DNA of 64,000 nt from Tolypothrix tenuis PCC 7101 (lineage in GTDB: Bacteria; Cyanobacteriota; Cyanobacteriia; Cyanobacteriales; Nostocaceae), in NCBI RefSeq assembly GCF_002368295.1, contig NZ_AP018248.1, forward strand, positions 2,725,977-2,789,976. The letters run 5' to 3'. The notes under the pieces were generated by a model that saw nothing but the letters and a program-made list of their open reading frames with translations, did no database searches and was not told the origin of the DNA. Below, one piece after another: positions 53,646 to 62,614 of the stretch; position 1 is the stretch's first letter; each line of letters opens with the position of its first letter. The translations under genes and the position numbers were made by a program.

Positions 53646-54320
53646 ATGAAAACCATTCCCCAATCCCCAATCCCCAGTCCCCAGCCCCCAATCCCCAGTC
53701 CCCAGTCCCCAGTCCCCAATCCCCAAAAAAGCCGCTTCTGGCTAATATTTTGTTGCTTCTGGCTAGCATTTAACAGCTTTGATAACTTAGCGTTTTCGCA
53801 AAACTCATCTGTATCTAAGGATAAGGTGAAGTCTGCTTGCACTGAGCAAGATGTGCAATCTTTAACTACTTGGATGCTGCGCGATTTACCGAGTTATACC
53901 AATCGCGTCAGTCAACGGGCGCGCCGTCTTAGCCGGAGTAGTGAAGTTTACAGTTATATACTTTTAGCAGGTAGGCCAGAGTTTACGCCTTTACCTTTGA
54001 ATCCGGGGATTGACACCCCAGAGACAGCGAAAAGTTCAGCATCAGGAGTCGATCAAGTTTTCTTTACTACTTTAGAACGGCAGTATGTTGGGGGGAAAGC
54101 TGTGGAATTAGAAGAGTTCCACTGGCTATTGTTGACTAAAACTCAAAATGGCTGGCGTTTGGTAATGATGTTTACTCAAACTGATGCATCTGTTCCTGGA
54201 CAACCAATATCTCCCCCAAGAGATAGTAGTAATAGCGCTATTGCTCAAGCGATTAAAATTTGGCTAGGGGATTGTCAGGCGGGAACTGTGCGGATGGGTG
54301 GGATTAAAGGAAATCAGTAA
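53646..54320 (+). CDS. Secreted hypothetical protein with STRR-encoded N-terminus
   Basis: 224 aa from the ATG at 53646. Residues 5-28 (PQSPIPSPQPP..., heptad PxPQSPx) are encoded by CCCCAAT/CCCCAGT repeats; residues about 30-50 (RFWLIFCCFWLAF) are a hydrophobic segment with a cleavage-like AFSQN. The remainder has W-rich and two Cys (SACTEQD and LGDCQAG) positions. Not recognised. Either the repeat arose at the start of the gene or a repeat-borne ATG replaced the original start; no other good start is seen before the hydrophobic segment. Confidence 0.7.
   Translation: MKTIPQSPIPSPQPPIPSPQSPVPNPQKSRFWLIFCCFWLAFNSFDNLAFSQNSSVSKDKVKSACTEQDVQSLTTWMLRDLPSYTNRVSQRARRLSRSSEVYSYILLAGRPEFTPLPLNPGIDTPETAKSSASGVDQVFFTTLERQYVGGKAVELEEFHWLLLTKTQNGWRLVMMFTQTDASVPGQPISPPRDSSNSAIAQAIKIWLGDCQAGTVRMGGIKGNQ
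53656..53728. repeat. STRR inside the start of the secreted protein gene
   Basis: About ten CCCCAAT/CCCCAGT heptamers in coding sequence, giving a 7-residue proline-rich period. Confidence 0.85.
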
Positions 54321-54404
54321 TAGCATTGAGAAATTAATTTGGGGGAAAGGTGAAAGGGGAAAGGGTAAGGGTTTTGATTTTACCCTTTTACTTTTGTGGT
54401 GAAT

Positions 54405-57400
54405 TTAATCATTATCGTCATAGATAGGAATCTGAATTTCAAATTCTGTCCCTTTACCTAGTGCAGAGTTGGCATTAATTATGCCTTCGTGTTTTTCTAC
54501 AATAATTTGACGAGCGATCGCTAATCCTAAACCTGTACCTTTACCTACGCCTTTAGTAGTAAATAGATGGTCGAAAATTTTGGATTTTACTTCATCTGAA
54601 ATTCCAGGGCCATTGTCAGCAATAGAAATTTTTACGTTTTGATTTTGCAGAGATGTGGTAATTGTAATTTGGTTGGGATTTGCTTGAATTTCTGTAAAAC
54701 TTCGCCCAGCATTAGATTCATCGAAGGCATCAATGGCATTTGCTAAAATATTCATGAATACCTGATTCAATTGCCCTGGAAAACATTCTATTTTTGGTAA
54801 ATTGCCATAATTTGTAATTACTTCAATTGCTGGGCGTTGTTCGTTAGCTTTGAGGCGATGTTTGAGAATGAGAATTGTACTATCAATGCCTTCATGGATA
54901 TTAAATTTTACTTTGTAATCTTTATCAGCACGAGAGAAAGTTCTTAAACTAGTGCTAATATTACTTAGGCGATGACAGGCAATTTGCATAGAATCAATTA
55001 CCTTGGGCAAATCTTCTAACAGGTAATCTAAATCAATTTCTTCTGCATGATCAATAATTTCATCGTTAGGATTTGGTAAGCTTTTTTGATAAAGCCTCAA
55101 ATGTTCCATAACATCTGCAAAGCTAGGTTTAGTTTGAGTTAAGCTGGCAGAAATAAAGCCTAGAGGATTATTCATTTCATGGGCTACCCCTGCCACTAAA
55201 TTGCCCAGTGCTGACATTTTTTCACTTTGAACTATTTGTAATTGCGCTTGTTGTAAATCTTGTAATGCTTGTTGCGCCTGTTGATACATCCGCGCATTTT
55301 CTAATGATATAGCTGCTTGGGAAGCAAGTAATTTTAGCACTTGTAAACGGTCATTAGTAAATACTCCTTGAGTGAGTTTATTTTCTAAATAGATAATGCC
55401 TACTAAATTACCTTGATTAATAATTGGTGTACAAATAATGCTCTTGGGTTGATGCTTCAACATATATTCCCCAATTACGCCAGGAATATCAGTTTCTAAA
55501 TTATTGATGATGACTGTTTGTTGAGTATTTTTGACATAATAGATAATTTTTAGGGGGACATCTTGACATTGTTCTAATAGCTGTGATTCAAGAATAGTTT
55601 TAACTTGAGTTTGGGAATTTTCTTGATATGAAATAAAGGTAATTGCTCTGACTTGCCAAGTATCTTCTACAGGAAGAATCAGCGCAGATTTTTTGGCACC
55701 AGAGTTTTCTAGGATAATGCGGGTAAGGTTGGTGATGAGTTCATCTAATTGGATGGAACTAGAAATGGCTTGAGCAGCTTTGAGGACAGAGGTAAAATCT
55801 AGAGCATCAGAAACATTGGTACTAGAAGAGTTAGTACATACAGAAGTACCTGAAAAGGCAATAGTAGGAATAGTTTCTAGCAGCGGATTGAAACGGTGTT
55901 CTTGTTGTTGGACAATTGGTTGGAGCAGTTGCGTATAGCGTTTTTCTAAGTCATCGGTTTTTGCTTTAGCTCCCCAATGAGCATAACAGTAATAAGCTTC
56001 TTGCATATAAGCTTCGGCAACTTTTTCTTTACCCCAGTTGAGATAGAATTTTGCTGCAAGTTCGTTAGCAAGGGCTAATTCTTGAATATAGCCATTTTCT
56101 TTTGCTTGCTTAATAGCATCATCGTATAAATTGAAAGCGGCAAATTCTTTGTTTAAAACCCGATTTATTTCTGCTTCAATCAAGTTATATTTATGTTGAT
56201 AATTACTGGGTGCAAACTCTCCCCATTTCTGCATTTGCTGTTGATTTTCTGAGACTTTGTTTAGGTATTCTTGCTTTTGTGGTTCTTCAGCAGTGGAGCA
56301 TAAACCCAGTAAACTGAGAGATTGGTAAAAATTTCTTAAAGGAATAATTGCTAAACCTGTTGCACCAGCTTCATATTCCTCAAATTTTTGAGCGGAATCA
56401 ACAGCATCTTGGTAGTCTCCAAAGAAATAGGATAATAAGGTTTTGGCTAGATAAACGTAACAAATACCATTAATATTTTGATATTCAATTAATCCTGGTA
56501 AATCTGTTTGCTCGTTAAAAGCAGAACCAATTAGCAGCGTAGGTTGATTAACTTGACCTTGCAAATTTAAGACAGTTTGTCTCCAAATTTTACCCCAAAT
56601 TAAGGATACCTCTTGCTTAATTTCTGCCATGAGGTTGCAATATTTTAAAGATTCTGACTCAGCAAAATCTAGATGTTCTCCCGCCCAAAAGAGAAATTGG
56701 CAATAGCAATTAGCACAATAACCGACATATTCTAAATTACCTGTTTCTAAGCCACTAACTAAACCTTCTTGGAATAAAGTTAATGTAGATTTTATCGGGT
56801 CTTTCCAGTGTTTAATAAATAAACTAAAGGTGAGATAAACTCTACTTTTTAGCTCTTTGGCTGGGAAACGCTCTAACATCAGTACTGCTAAGGTACCAAA
56901 TTCATAACCTGCATCAATTTCTCCCATACCACATAACAGTAAGCCATACAAACTATAGGCGATCGCAGCTTGGGGAGAGTTACCATGTTGAATGCAAATT
57001 TTCACCATTGTGAAAATCTTTAATGGTAGCAATGCGGGTTGAGCAATATAAACTGGTGCAAATAAGCCAGAGAGAATCCGCAAGGCGAAGAGTTGATTGG
57101 GGTCAAGGAGTTCTGGTAAATTAGCCAAGTCGCTAATTAAGCGATCGCCTAACAGCAGTTTCACTTGTTCGGCTTCTTTGAATGTCGTTTCGCGATCGCA
57201 GTCTGTCGGTAAAGTCACACCCAGTAAACTTAAGGCTTCTCTTCCGGTTTGGATAGCTTCAATAAATTTATTTTGCGCGGTGTACGATTGAATCTGAATT
57301 TCGTAGACTTTAACTTTCTCTAAGGCTGTTTTTGCCTGCTGAAGGGTGATATCGATTAATTTTTTAGAAGCATCAAAGTTGGTATTTAAATATTCTGATT

Positions 57401-59840
57401 CAGCCGCAGATTCATAAAGTGCTAGAGTCAAATCATATTCACTATTCCAGCTATCAGCTGCTAGCAGTTTCATACCGATACTAAAATAACTCACAGCCGC
57501 AGCATAAGCCGTCGATGATTTAGCTCGATTTCCCGCAATTAAATTAAGTTGAGCGAGTTGATTTTTTTGAGTCTGTTCAACAATTAAATCAATACCTAAG
57601 TTTAATTGATTAACAATATTGAATATGCGGTTTTCTAATTCTGCCTCATCTGTATTTTTCAGTAACAATTGACCAATATTTAAGTGAGTTGCTTGTTTTT
57701 GGTTTTCTGGGATTAAAGAGTAAGATGCTTGCTGTACTCGGTCATGTAAAAATCTGTATGTAGGAACTTGGAAACTGGCATTAGCAAAAGGCTGTGACTC
57801 ATAATCCTTCCCAGTTTCTTGATAAAATTTATAAACTTCACTATTGGGTAAAATCACCCCTTCTTGCAAAGCTTTCCATAAATCAGCAGCCGTTTCAATT
57901 TGAGAATGCTGATAGATAATTGCTAGAGTATCAAGGTCAAAGCGGTTACCAATACAAGCGGCTAATTTTAAAATATCTTGAGTAGCTTGTGGCAATTTTT
58001 GTAACTGAATCGCCATAAATTCAACTACATCATCAGTCAGAGCTAAGGCTGTAACTTCAGCAATGTCGCATTGCCAATAGCCTAACTCAAAATTAAAGGT
58101 AACTAACCCATCCTCATACAATGTTTTCAAGAATTGATTGTTGAAAAATGGATTACCTTTAGTTTTTTTGTAAACTAATTCTGTTAAAGGAATGGCAAGT
58201 TCTTCAGAACAGCTAAGAGTATCAGCTATCAGGAGATTAATATCAAATTTATTCAGTGGGCTTAAAGTAATGGTGTTGAGTGTAGCTCCAGTTTTAGCAA
58301 TTTCATGTAAAGTTAAATTTAAAGGGTGAATAGGAGAAACTTCGTTATCTCGATAAGCACCAATAATTAGTAAATAGCCGCGATTAGCTTCACTCATTAA
58401 GAGTTGCATGAGTTTTAACGAAGCTAAATCTGCCCATTGTAAATCATCCAGAAAAATTACCAGAGGATGTTCGGGAATAGTGAAAGTAGCAATAAATTTT
58501 TGGAAGAGTAAATTAAAGCGATTTTGGGCTGCATTCCCCGAAATTTCTGGTACAGGTGGTTGTGTACCAATAATTTCCTCTAACTCGGGAATTACTTCAA
58601 TAATTACTTGTCCGTTATCGCCTAATGCTGACAGAATTTGAGTTTTCCATTGTTGTAATTGGCTATCACTTTCAGTCAGTAATTGTCCCATTAAATCCCG
58701 CAAAGCTTGGACAAAGGCAGAGAAAGGAACGTTACGATTAAACTGGTCAAACTTACCTTTAATAAAATAGCCATGTTGTCTGACAATCGGTTTATGAATT
58801 TCATTGACGACAGCAGTTTTGCCAGTACCAGAAAAACCAGCAACCAACATCAATTCTGAGTTATTATTGGCAACGCGATCGAAAGCGCTGAGTAAAGTTT
58901 GAACTTCTGTTTCTCGCCCATAGAGTTTTTCGGGGATAATGAAGCGATCGCATATATCGCGTTTGGCAATTTCAAAGTCAGCAATTTCTCCGGTAGCGTT
59001 TAATTGAGCAAGACATTTTTGTAAATCATATTTTAAGCCTAAGCCACTTTGGTAACGGTCTTCGGCATTTTTTGCCATTAATTTACTCACAATCTCACCC
59101 AATACTGGAGGGATTGCAGGGTTAATTTCATTCACTAAAGGAGGGTATTTGGCAATATGACAATGTACCAACTCCATCGGTTCGTGAGAATTAAACGGTA
59201 ATTTTCCTGTCAGCAGTTCAAAAAATGTCACACCCAAGGAATAAAAATCACTGCGGTAATCTATACCCCGGTTCATTCGTCCTGTTTGTTCGGGGGATAA
59301 ATAAGCTAAAGTCCCTTCTAAAACATTGGGACTGATAATTGTTTGAGTTTCTCTAGGTAATAAAGAAGCAATACTAAAGTCGATGAGTTTAACTTCTTGA
59401 GTTTTAGGATGAATGAGAATATTGGCAGGTTTAATATCTTTGTGGATAACGCGATTTTGGTATAAATAGTCAATAATTTCAGTTAATTGCAGCGCTATTC
59501 GCAAAAATTCTCTCAATGCTAGTGGTTGATTGCTGGTATATTCTTTTAAAGAAATTCCTCCAGAATCTTCCATCACTAATGCATAGCTATTACGATAAGC
59601 TTCTAAACTCAAAGGACGGACTATACCGGGAGTATCAAGATTTTTAGCAATAGTATATTGGTTGCGAAATTGCAACAGTTCGTTGAAACTAGGAAATTCT
59701 AGCCGCAGTAATTTGATGACAACAGCTTTTTGATCTGCAACTCTAATAGCGCGGTAAACTTCGCTTTTATAACCTTGGTAGAGTTTAGCGACGAATTCAT
59801 AGCCATTAATGTGGGAAAACTTATCACTTTCTCTTGTCAT
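54405..59840 (-). CDS. Hybrid Ser/Thr protein kinase - AAA ATPase - GAF - histidine kinase
   Basis: 1811 aa from the ATG at 59840 (MTRESDKFSHINGYEF). Order: Ser/Thr kinase (about 10-270; IHKDIKPANILI, a DFS in place of DFG, YLSPEQTGRMNR), AAA ATPase with Walker A GFSGTGKTAVV (about 337), a long helical TPR-like middle, GAF domain (about 1340-1500), coiled coil, HisKA with His near 1553 (AGVAHEMNNPLGF) and HATPase with DNGPGIS, GTGLGLA. This is the large multi-domain signalling family of filamentous cyanobacteria (HstK-like). No receiver domain. Signal and targets unknown. No partner gene adjacent. Confidence 0.93.
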   Translation of the reverse strand: MTRESDKFSHINGYEFVAKLYQGYKSEVYRAIRVADQKAVVIKLLRLEFPSFNELLQFRNQYTIAKNLDTPGIVRPLSLEAYRNSYALVMEDSGGISLKEYTSNQPLALREFLRIALQLTEIIDYLYQNRVIHKDIKPANILIHPKTQEVKLIDFSIASLLPRETQTIISPNVLEGTLAYLSPEQTGRMNRGIDYRSDFYSLGVTFFELLTGKLPFNSHEPMELVHCHIAKYPPLVNEINPAIPPVLGEIVSKLMAKNAEDRYQSGLGLKYDLQKCLAQLNATGEIADFEIAKRDICDRFIIPEKLYGRETEVQTLLSAFDRVANNNSELMLVAGFSGTGKTAVVNEIHKPIVRQHGYFIKGKFDQFNRNVPFSAFVQALRDLMGQLLTESDSQLQQWKTQILSALGDNGQVIIEVIPELEEIIGTQPPVPEISGNAAQNRFNLLFQKFIATFTIPEHPLVIFLDDLQWADLASLKLMQLLMSEANRGYLLIIGAYRDNEVSPIHPLNLTLHEIAKTGATLNTITLSPLNKFDINLLIADTLSCSEELAIPLTELVYKKTKGNPFFNNQFLKTLYEDGLVTFNFELGYWQCDIAEVTALALTDDVVEFMAIQLQKLPQATQDILKLAACIGNRFDLDTLAIIYQHSQIETAADLWKALQEGVILPNSEVYKFYQETGKDYESQPFANASFQVPTYRFLHDRVQQASYSLIPENQKQATHLNIGQLLLKNTDEAELENRIFNIVNQLNLGIDLIVEQTQKNQLAQLNLIAGNRAKSSTAYAAAVSYFSIGMKLLAADSWNSEYDLTLALYESAAESEYLNTNFDASKKLIDITLQQAKTALEKVKVYEIQIQSYTAQNKFIEAIQTGREALSLLGVTLPTDCDRETTFKEAEQVKLLLGDRLISDLANLPELLDPNQLFALRILSGLFAPVYIAQPALLPLKIFTMVKICIQHGNSPQAAIAYSLYGLLLCGMGEIDAGYEFGTLAVLMLERFPAKELKSRVYLTFSLFIKHWKDPIKSTLTLFQEGLVSGLETGNLEYVGYCANCYCQFLFWAGEHLDFAESESLKYCNLMAEIKQEVSLIWGKIWRQTVLNLQGQVNQPTLLIGSAFNEQTDLPGLIEYQNINGICYVYLAKTLLSYFFGDYQDAVDSAQKFEEYEAGATGLAIIPLRNFYQSLSLLGLCSTAEEPQKQEYLNKVSENQQQMQKWGEFAPSNYQHKYNLIEAEINRVLNKEFAAFNLYDDAIKQAKENGYIQELALANELAAKFYLNWGKEKVAEAYMQEAYYCYAHWGAKAKTDDLEKRYTQLLQPIVQQQEHRFNPLLETIPTIAFSGTSVCTNSSSTNVSDALDFTSVLKAAQAISSSIQLDELITNLTRIILENSGAKKSALILPVEDTWQVRAITFISYQENSQTQVKTILESQLLEQCQDVPLKIIYYVKNTQQTVIINNLETDIPGVIGEYMLKHQPKSIICTPIINQGNLVGIIYLENKLTQGVFTNDRLQVLKLLASQAAISLENARMYQQAQQALQDLQQAQLQIVQSEKMSALGNLVAGVAHEMNNPLGFISASLTQTKPSFADVMEHLRLYQKSLPNPNDEIIDHAEEIDLDYLLEDLPKVIDSMQIACHRLSNISTSLRTFSRADKDYKVKFNIHEGIDSTILILKHRLKANEQRPAIEVITNYGNLPKIECFPGQLNQVFMNILANAIDAFDESNAGRSFTEIQANPNQITITTSLQNQNVKISIADNGPGISDEVKSKIFDHLFTTKGVGKGTGLGLAIARQIIVEKHEGIINANSALGKGTEFEIQIPIYDDND

Positions 59841-60020
59841 GGTTATACTCCACAAATCAATTTTATTTGCTAAAACTCAAAGTTTATATAGCCGTTTGGC
59901 ATTTATTATTCCCAAAAAACTATGAGAGTAACCACATTTAAGAGAAAGGAAGTGTTAGGTTGAAAAATGTTAGTTTGAGAAATTAATTTTGTTTAGGTAA
60001 TTACAAGCAAGCCAGCAATT

Positions 60021-61001
60021 ATGAAATATCTCCAAGGAAAAGTCACATTAGTTACAGGAGCCACCAGAGGTATTGGGAAAGGAATTGCCATTGGACTAGG
60101 TGAAGCAGGCGCAACTGTATACATTACAGGGCGCAGCCTCAATAACTCTAATTCTCAGGATGATATTGGAGGTAGCTTAAATGACACCAAATTAGCAGTA
60201 GAAGCAGCTGGCGGTGTCTGCATTGCGATTGCAGTAGATCACAGTGATGATGAGCAAGTGCGATCGCTTTTTCAACGCATCGAACAAGAACAAGATGGCA
60301 AGCTGGATTTGCTGGTAAATAATGTATTTTCAGGAGTTCCAGCTTTAAGGAAGCTGGATGATAAACCTTTTTGGGATTTTGACGCGAGTCTCTGGGATGC
60401 TTGCAACAATGTAGGTTTACGTAGTCACTATGTAGCAAGTATTTTTGCAGCCAGGATGATGGCTAAACGTCAACAAGGCTTAATTTGTACAATTTCCTCT
60501 TGGGGTGGGCTTTCTTATATTTTTGGTGCAGCCTATGGTGCAGGTAAATCAGCGTGCGATCGCCTCGCCACAGACATGGCTGTTGAACTCAAACCCTATA
60601 ATGTAGCTTCAATCTCCCTTTGGCCGGGGATTGTGGGCACAGAACACATTAGCAGCATCGCCTCAGAAATGGCTGACAGTAAGTCAACTGACCCAAAAAA
60701 AGCCATGTTTAGCGATCGCTATAACTGGGAAACGCCGTTATTAACAGGACGAGTCATTGCTAAACTCGCCAACGATTCAACAGTAATATCCCGTACAGGA
60801 CGCGTGCATATTGTTGCTGAACTAGCCAAGCGATATGGAGTGGTAGATCAAGAAGGAAATCTACCTGTATCACTACGTTCTTTGCGCTTTTTGCTACCTA
60901 CGGCTTTACCACAATTGAGAAAAAATTCCTGGCTAATACCAGATATCAAAATTCCTTGGTCACTGCTACTAATGAGTAGCCTCAGTTCCCCGAAAATTTG
61001 A
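60021..61001 (+). CDS. SDR-family oxidoreductase (DHRS1-like)
   Basis: 326 aa, ATG. Rossmann fold: NAD(P) loop TGATRGIG (17-24), NNVFSG region, catalytic Ser in ISSW and YGAGK (Tyr and Lys of YxxxK). The C-terminal extension of about 70 residues is as in DHRS1-type dehydrogenases. Substrate unknown. Monocistronic. Followed by a MITE-like repeat. Confidence 0.9.
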   Translation: MKYLQGKVTLVTGATRGIGKGIAIGLGEAGATVYITGRSLNNSNSQDDIGGSLNDTKLAVEAAGGVCIAIAVDHSDDEQVRSLFQRIEQEQDGKLDLLVNNVFSGVPALRKLDDKPFWDFDASLWDACNNVGLRSHYVASIFAARMMAKRQQGLICTISSWGGLSYIFGAAYGAGKSACDRLATDMAVELKPYNVASISLWPGIVGTEHISSIASEMADSKSTDPKKAMFSDRYNWETPLLTGRVIAKLANDSTVISRTGRVHIVAELAKRYGVVDQEGNLPVSLRSLRFLLPTALPQLRKNSWLIPDIKIPWSLLLMSSLSSPKI

Positions 61002-61019
61002 TAAAAAAACAGGACATAA

Positions 61020-61142
61020 GGGACTTCCAAATAAAAAAATATCCCAGTATTTATTGTGGGGTGGACATCTTGTCCGCCCAGTTTATGTGGCAGGCAAGAT
61101 GCCCGCCCCACAAGATGGAATAATTTATTTGTTGGAAATCCC
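61020..61142. mobile_element. MITE-like element, 123 bp
   Basis: Ends GGGACTTCCAA and TTGGAAATCCC (61020-61030, 61132-61142) match at 10 of 11 inverted. The core is a hairpin, GTGGGGTGGACATCTTG with CAAGATGCCCGCCCCAC. No coding capacity. Confidence 0.55.
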
Positions 61143-61182
61143 TAAGACATTTCCATTGATTTATCGATAGGACGAAAGAGGT

Positions 61183-61223
61183 GATGAATTTTGAATTTTG
61201 AATTTTGAATTTTGAATTTTGAA
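61183..61223. repeat. STRR: GAATTTT heptamers
   Basis: About six GAATTTT units just before the stop of the tandem universal stress protein gene. Confidence 0.9.
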
Positions 61224-61236
61224 TTCCCCAAAGGGG

Positions 61237-62118
61237 TCAGCTTTCTGGGAATGGGAAAAAGAGTACGGGATACCAGCTTTGACGCAAGATTTCAGCCGCA
61301 AAACTAGAAACCAACCATTCCTGGAGCTTACCTATAGTTTCGGAAGACACAGCAATTGCACTAATATCTGCCATAAAAGCTGTTTCTAAAATCTGATTTA
61401 CAGGGTTTCCTTCGCGGACTTCTGTTTTTACTTGTAAATTTACTCCTTCCAAATCAGCTTTAATTTGAGATAGAGTTGCTTGCGCCTCCTGTGGCAGAAT
61501 TTTTGGTGGTCTTTCTTGACGACCACAGTTATCTATTACCCAAGAAAGTTGACAATTTTGCAGAAATTGGCCATGCTGTTTCTCTGCTAAATCTTTCACC
61601 TGTTTTACCAAGTAATTCGCTGATTGAGTATTGTTATAAGGAAGTAGTAAAGAACGAAAAAGATGCTGACAACGCAGTGTTAATTCCTCGCTAGTGTAGG
61701 CAGATATTAACTGAGGACGTAATACTAATAAAGGAATTTTGGTTTGGTGGGATAAGTCAGACATCGTACTTCCCACTAATTTTTCTGTGAATAAGCTGCG
61801 ACTTTGAGAACCTAAAATAATCAGTTCAGACTGATAACTTTGCGCTACCTTCAGGATTTTTTCAACTGCTTTTCCTGATTGAACTTCTATTTTGACTTCT
61901 ACATCTGAATTATTTTCACCAACTGCTGCGGCTAATCGGGTTTGCGCTGCTTCGATGTTCTCAGTATCCACTTTTGGAATAGCGCCTTTTTCCCAAACTG
62001 GTACAACGTGCAGAAACACAATTTGCTTTATTCCTGCTAGCCCGAGGCTAGAAACAAAATGTGCCAAACGGTGCAAACCATCAGCAAAATCTGTGGAAAT
62101 TAAAACTCTTTCAAACAT
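61237..62118 (-). CDS. Tandem universal stress protein
   Basis: 293 aa with two USP domains. The first (residues 1-135) has the ATP signature GSQSRSLFTEKLVGSTMSDL; the second (about 155-290) is degenerate at the glycine loop (SSETIGKLQEWLVSSFAAE). ATG at 62118. Cytosolic. It is unrelated in position to the single-domain USP at 22.8 kb. An STRR lies downstream. Confidence 0.9.
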   Translation of the reverse strand: MFERVLISTDFADGLHRLAHFVSSLGLAGIKQIVFLHVVPVWEKGAIPKVDTENIEAAQTRLAAAVGENNSDVEVKIEVQSGKAVEKILKVAQSYQSELIILGSQSRSLFTEKLVGSTMSDLSHQTKIPLLVLRPQLISAYTSEELTLRCQHLFRSLLLPYNNTQSANYLVKQVKDLAEKQHGQFLQNCQLSWVIDNCGRQERPPKILPQEAQATLSQIKADLEGVNLQVKTEVREGNPVNQILETAFMADISAIAVSSETIGKLQEWLVSSFAAEILRQSWYPVLFFPFPES

Positions 62119-62195
62119 AAATAATTTAATACAACGAAGTTTTCTGTATTCTACTTTGGCACTACAGCCATCTGCTTTGATTTTTGGAAATACTT

Positions 62196-62529
62196 ATACC
62201 AATTCAAATAATGTTGGCGACAGATAAATTCTGAGGAAGGGCACGGCAGCCACAATCTTTTGGCATATCAAATATCTTACTGGTGCCCATTGGTGTTAAC
62301 TTAAGCTAAAAGCTATATAGGGCAGGCGTTGTACAAAAACTCTCGCGCCCTCATCCCCTAACCCCTTCTCCCTCAGGGAGAAGGGGAATTGAATCTCTTG
62401 CTCCCATCTCCCTGAGGGAGAGGGGCTGGGGGTGAGGGTAAAACCTTTGCACAAAGCGGGTTTGGTGTTAAGTTGACACCAATGACTGGTGCCGTGCCCC
62501 TACCCATGTGTCGCATTTCAAAATTGTAT
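62196..62529. mobile_element. MITE family A, copy 4, interrupted by another element
   Basis: Left part 62196-62287 and right part 62494-62529 together make a family A copy of 128 bp after removing the insertion and one target repeat. Ends ATACCAATTCAAATAAT and TTCAAAATTGTAT agree with the copy at 17735. Interior GGGCACGGCA and TGCCGTGCCCC are separated by the insertion. Confidence 0.8.
62288..62484. mobile_element. MITE-like insertion inside family A copy, with 9-bp target duplication
   Basis: 197 bp. Terminal inverted repeats CATTGGTGT(T/C)AACTTAA (62288-62304 against 62468-62484, 16 of 17). Flanked by ACTGGTGCC on both sides (62279-62287 and 62485-62493); the uninterrupted copy at 17735 has this word once. 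Interior has CCCTCATCCCC and GGGAGAAGGGG repeats, no gene. Confidence 0.88.
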
Positions 62530-62614
62530 TAGAAAAACGAAAGCCTCTATGAACAATATTTCACCACCATACGTGAAAATTGGACTAAAATTTTTACTCA
62601 AGACTCAGCACTAT

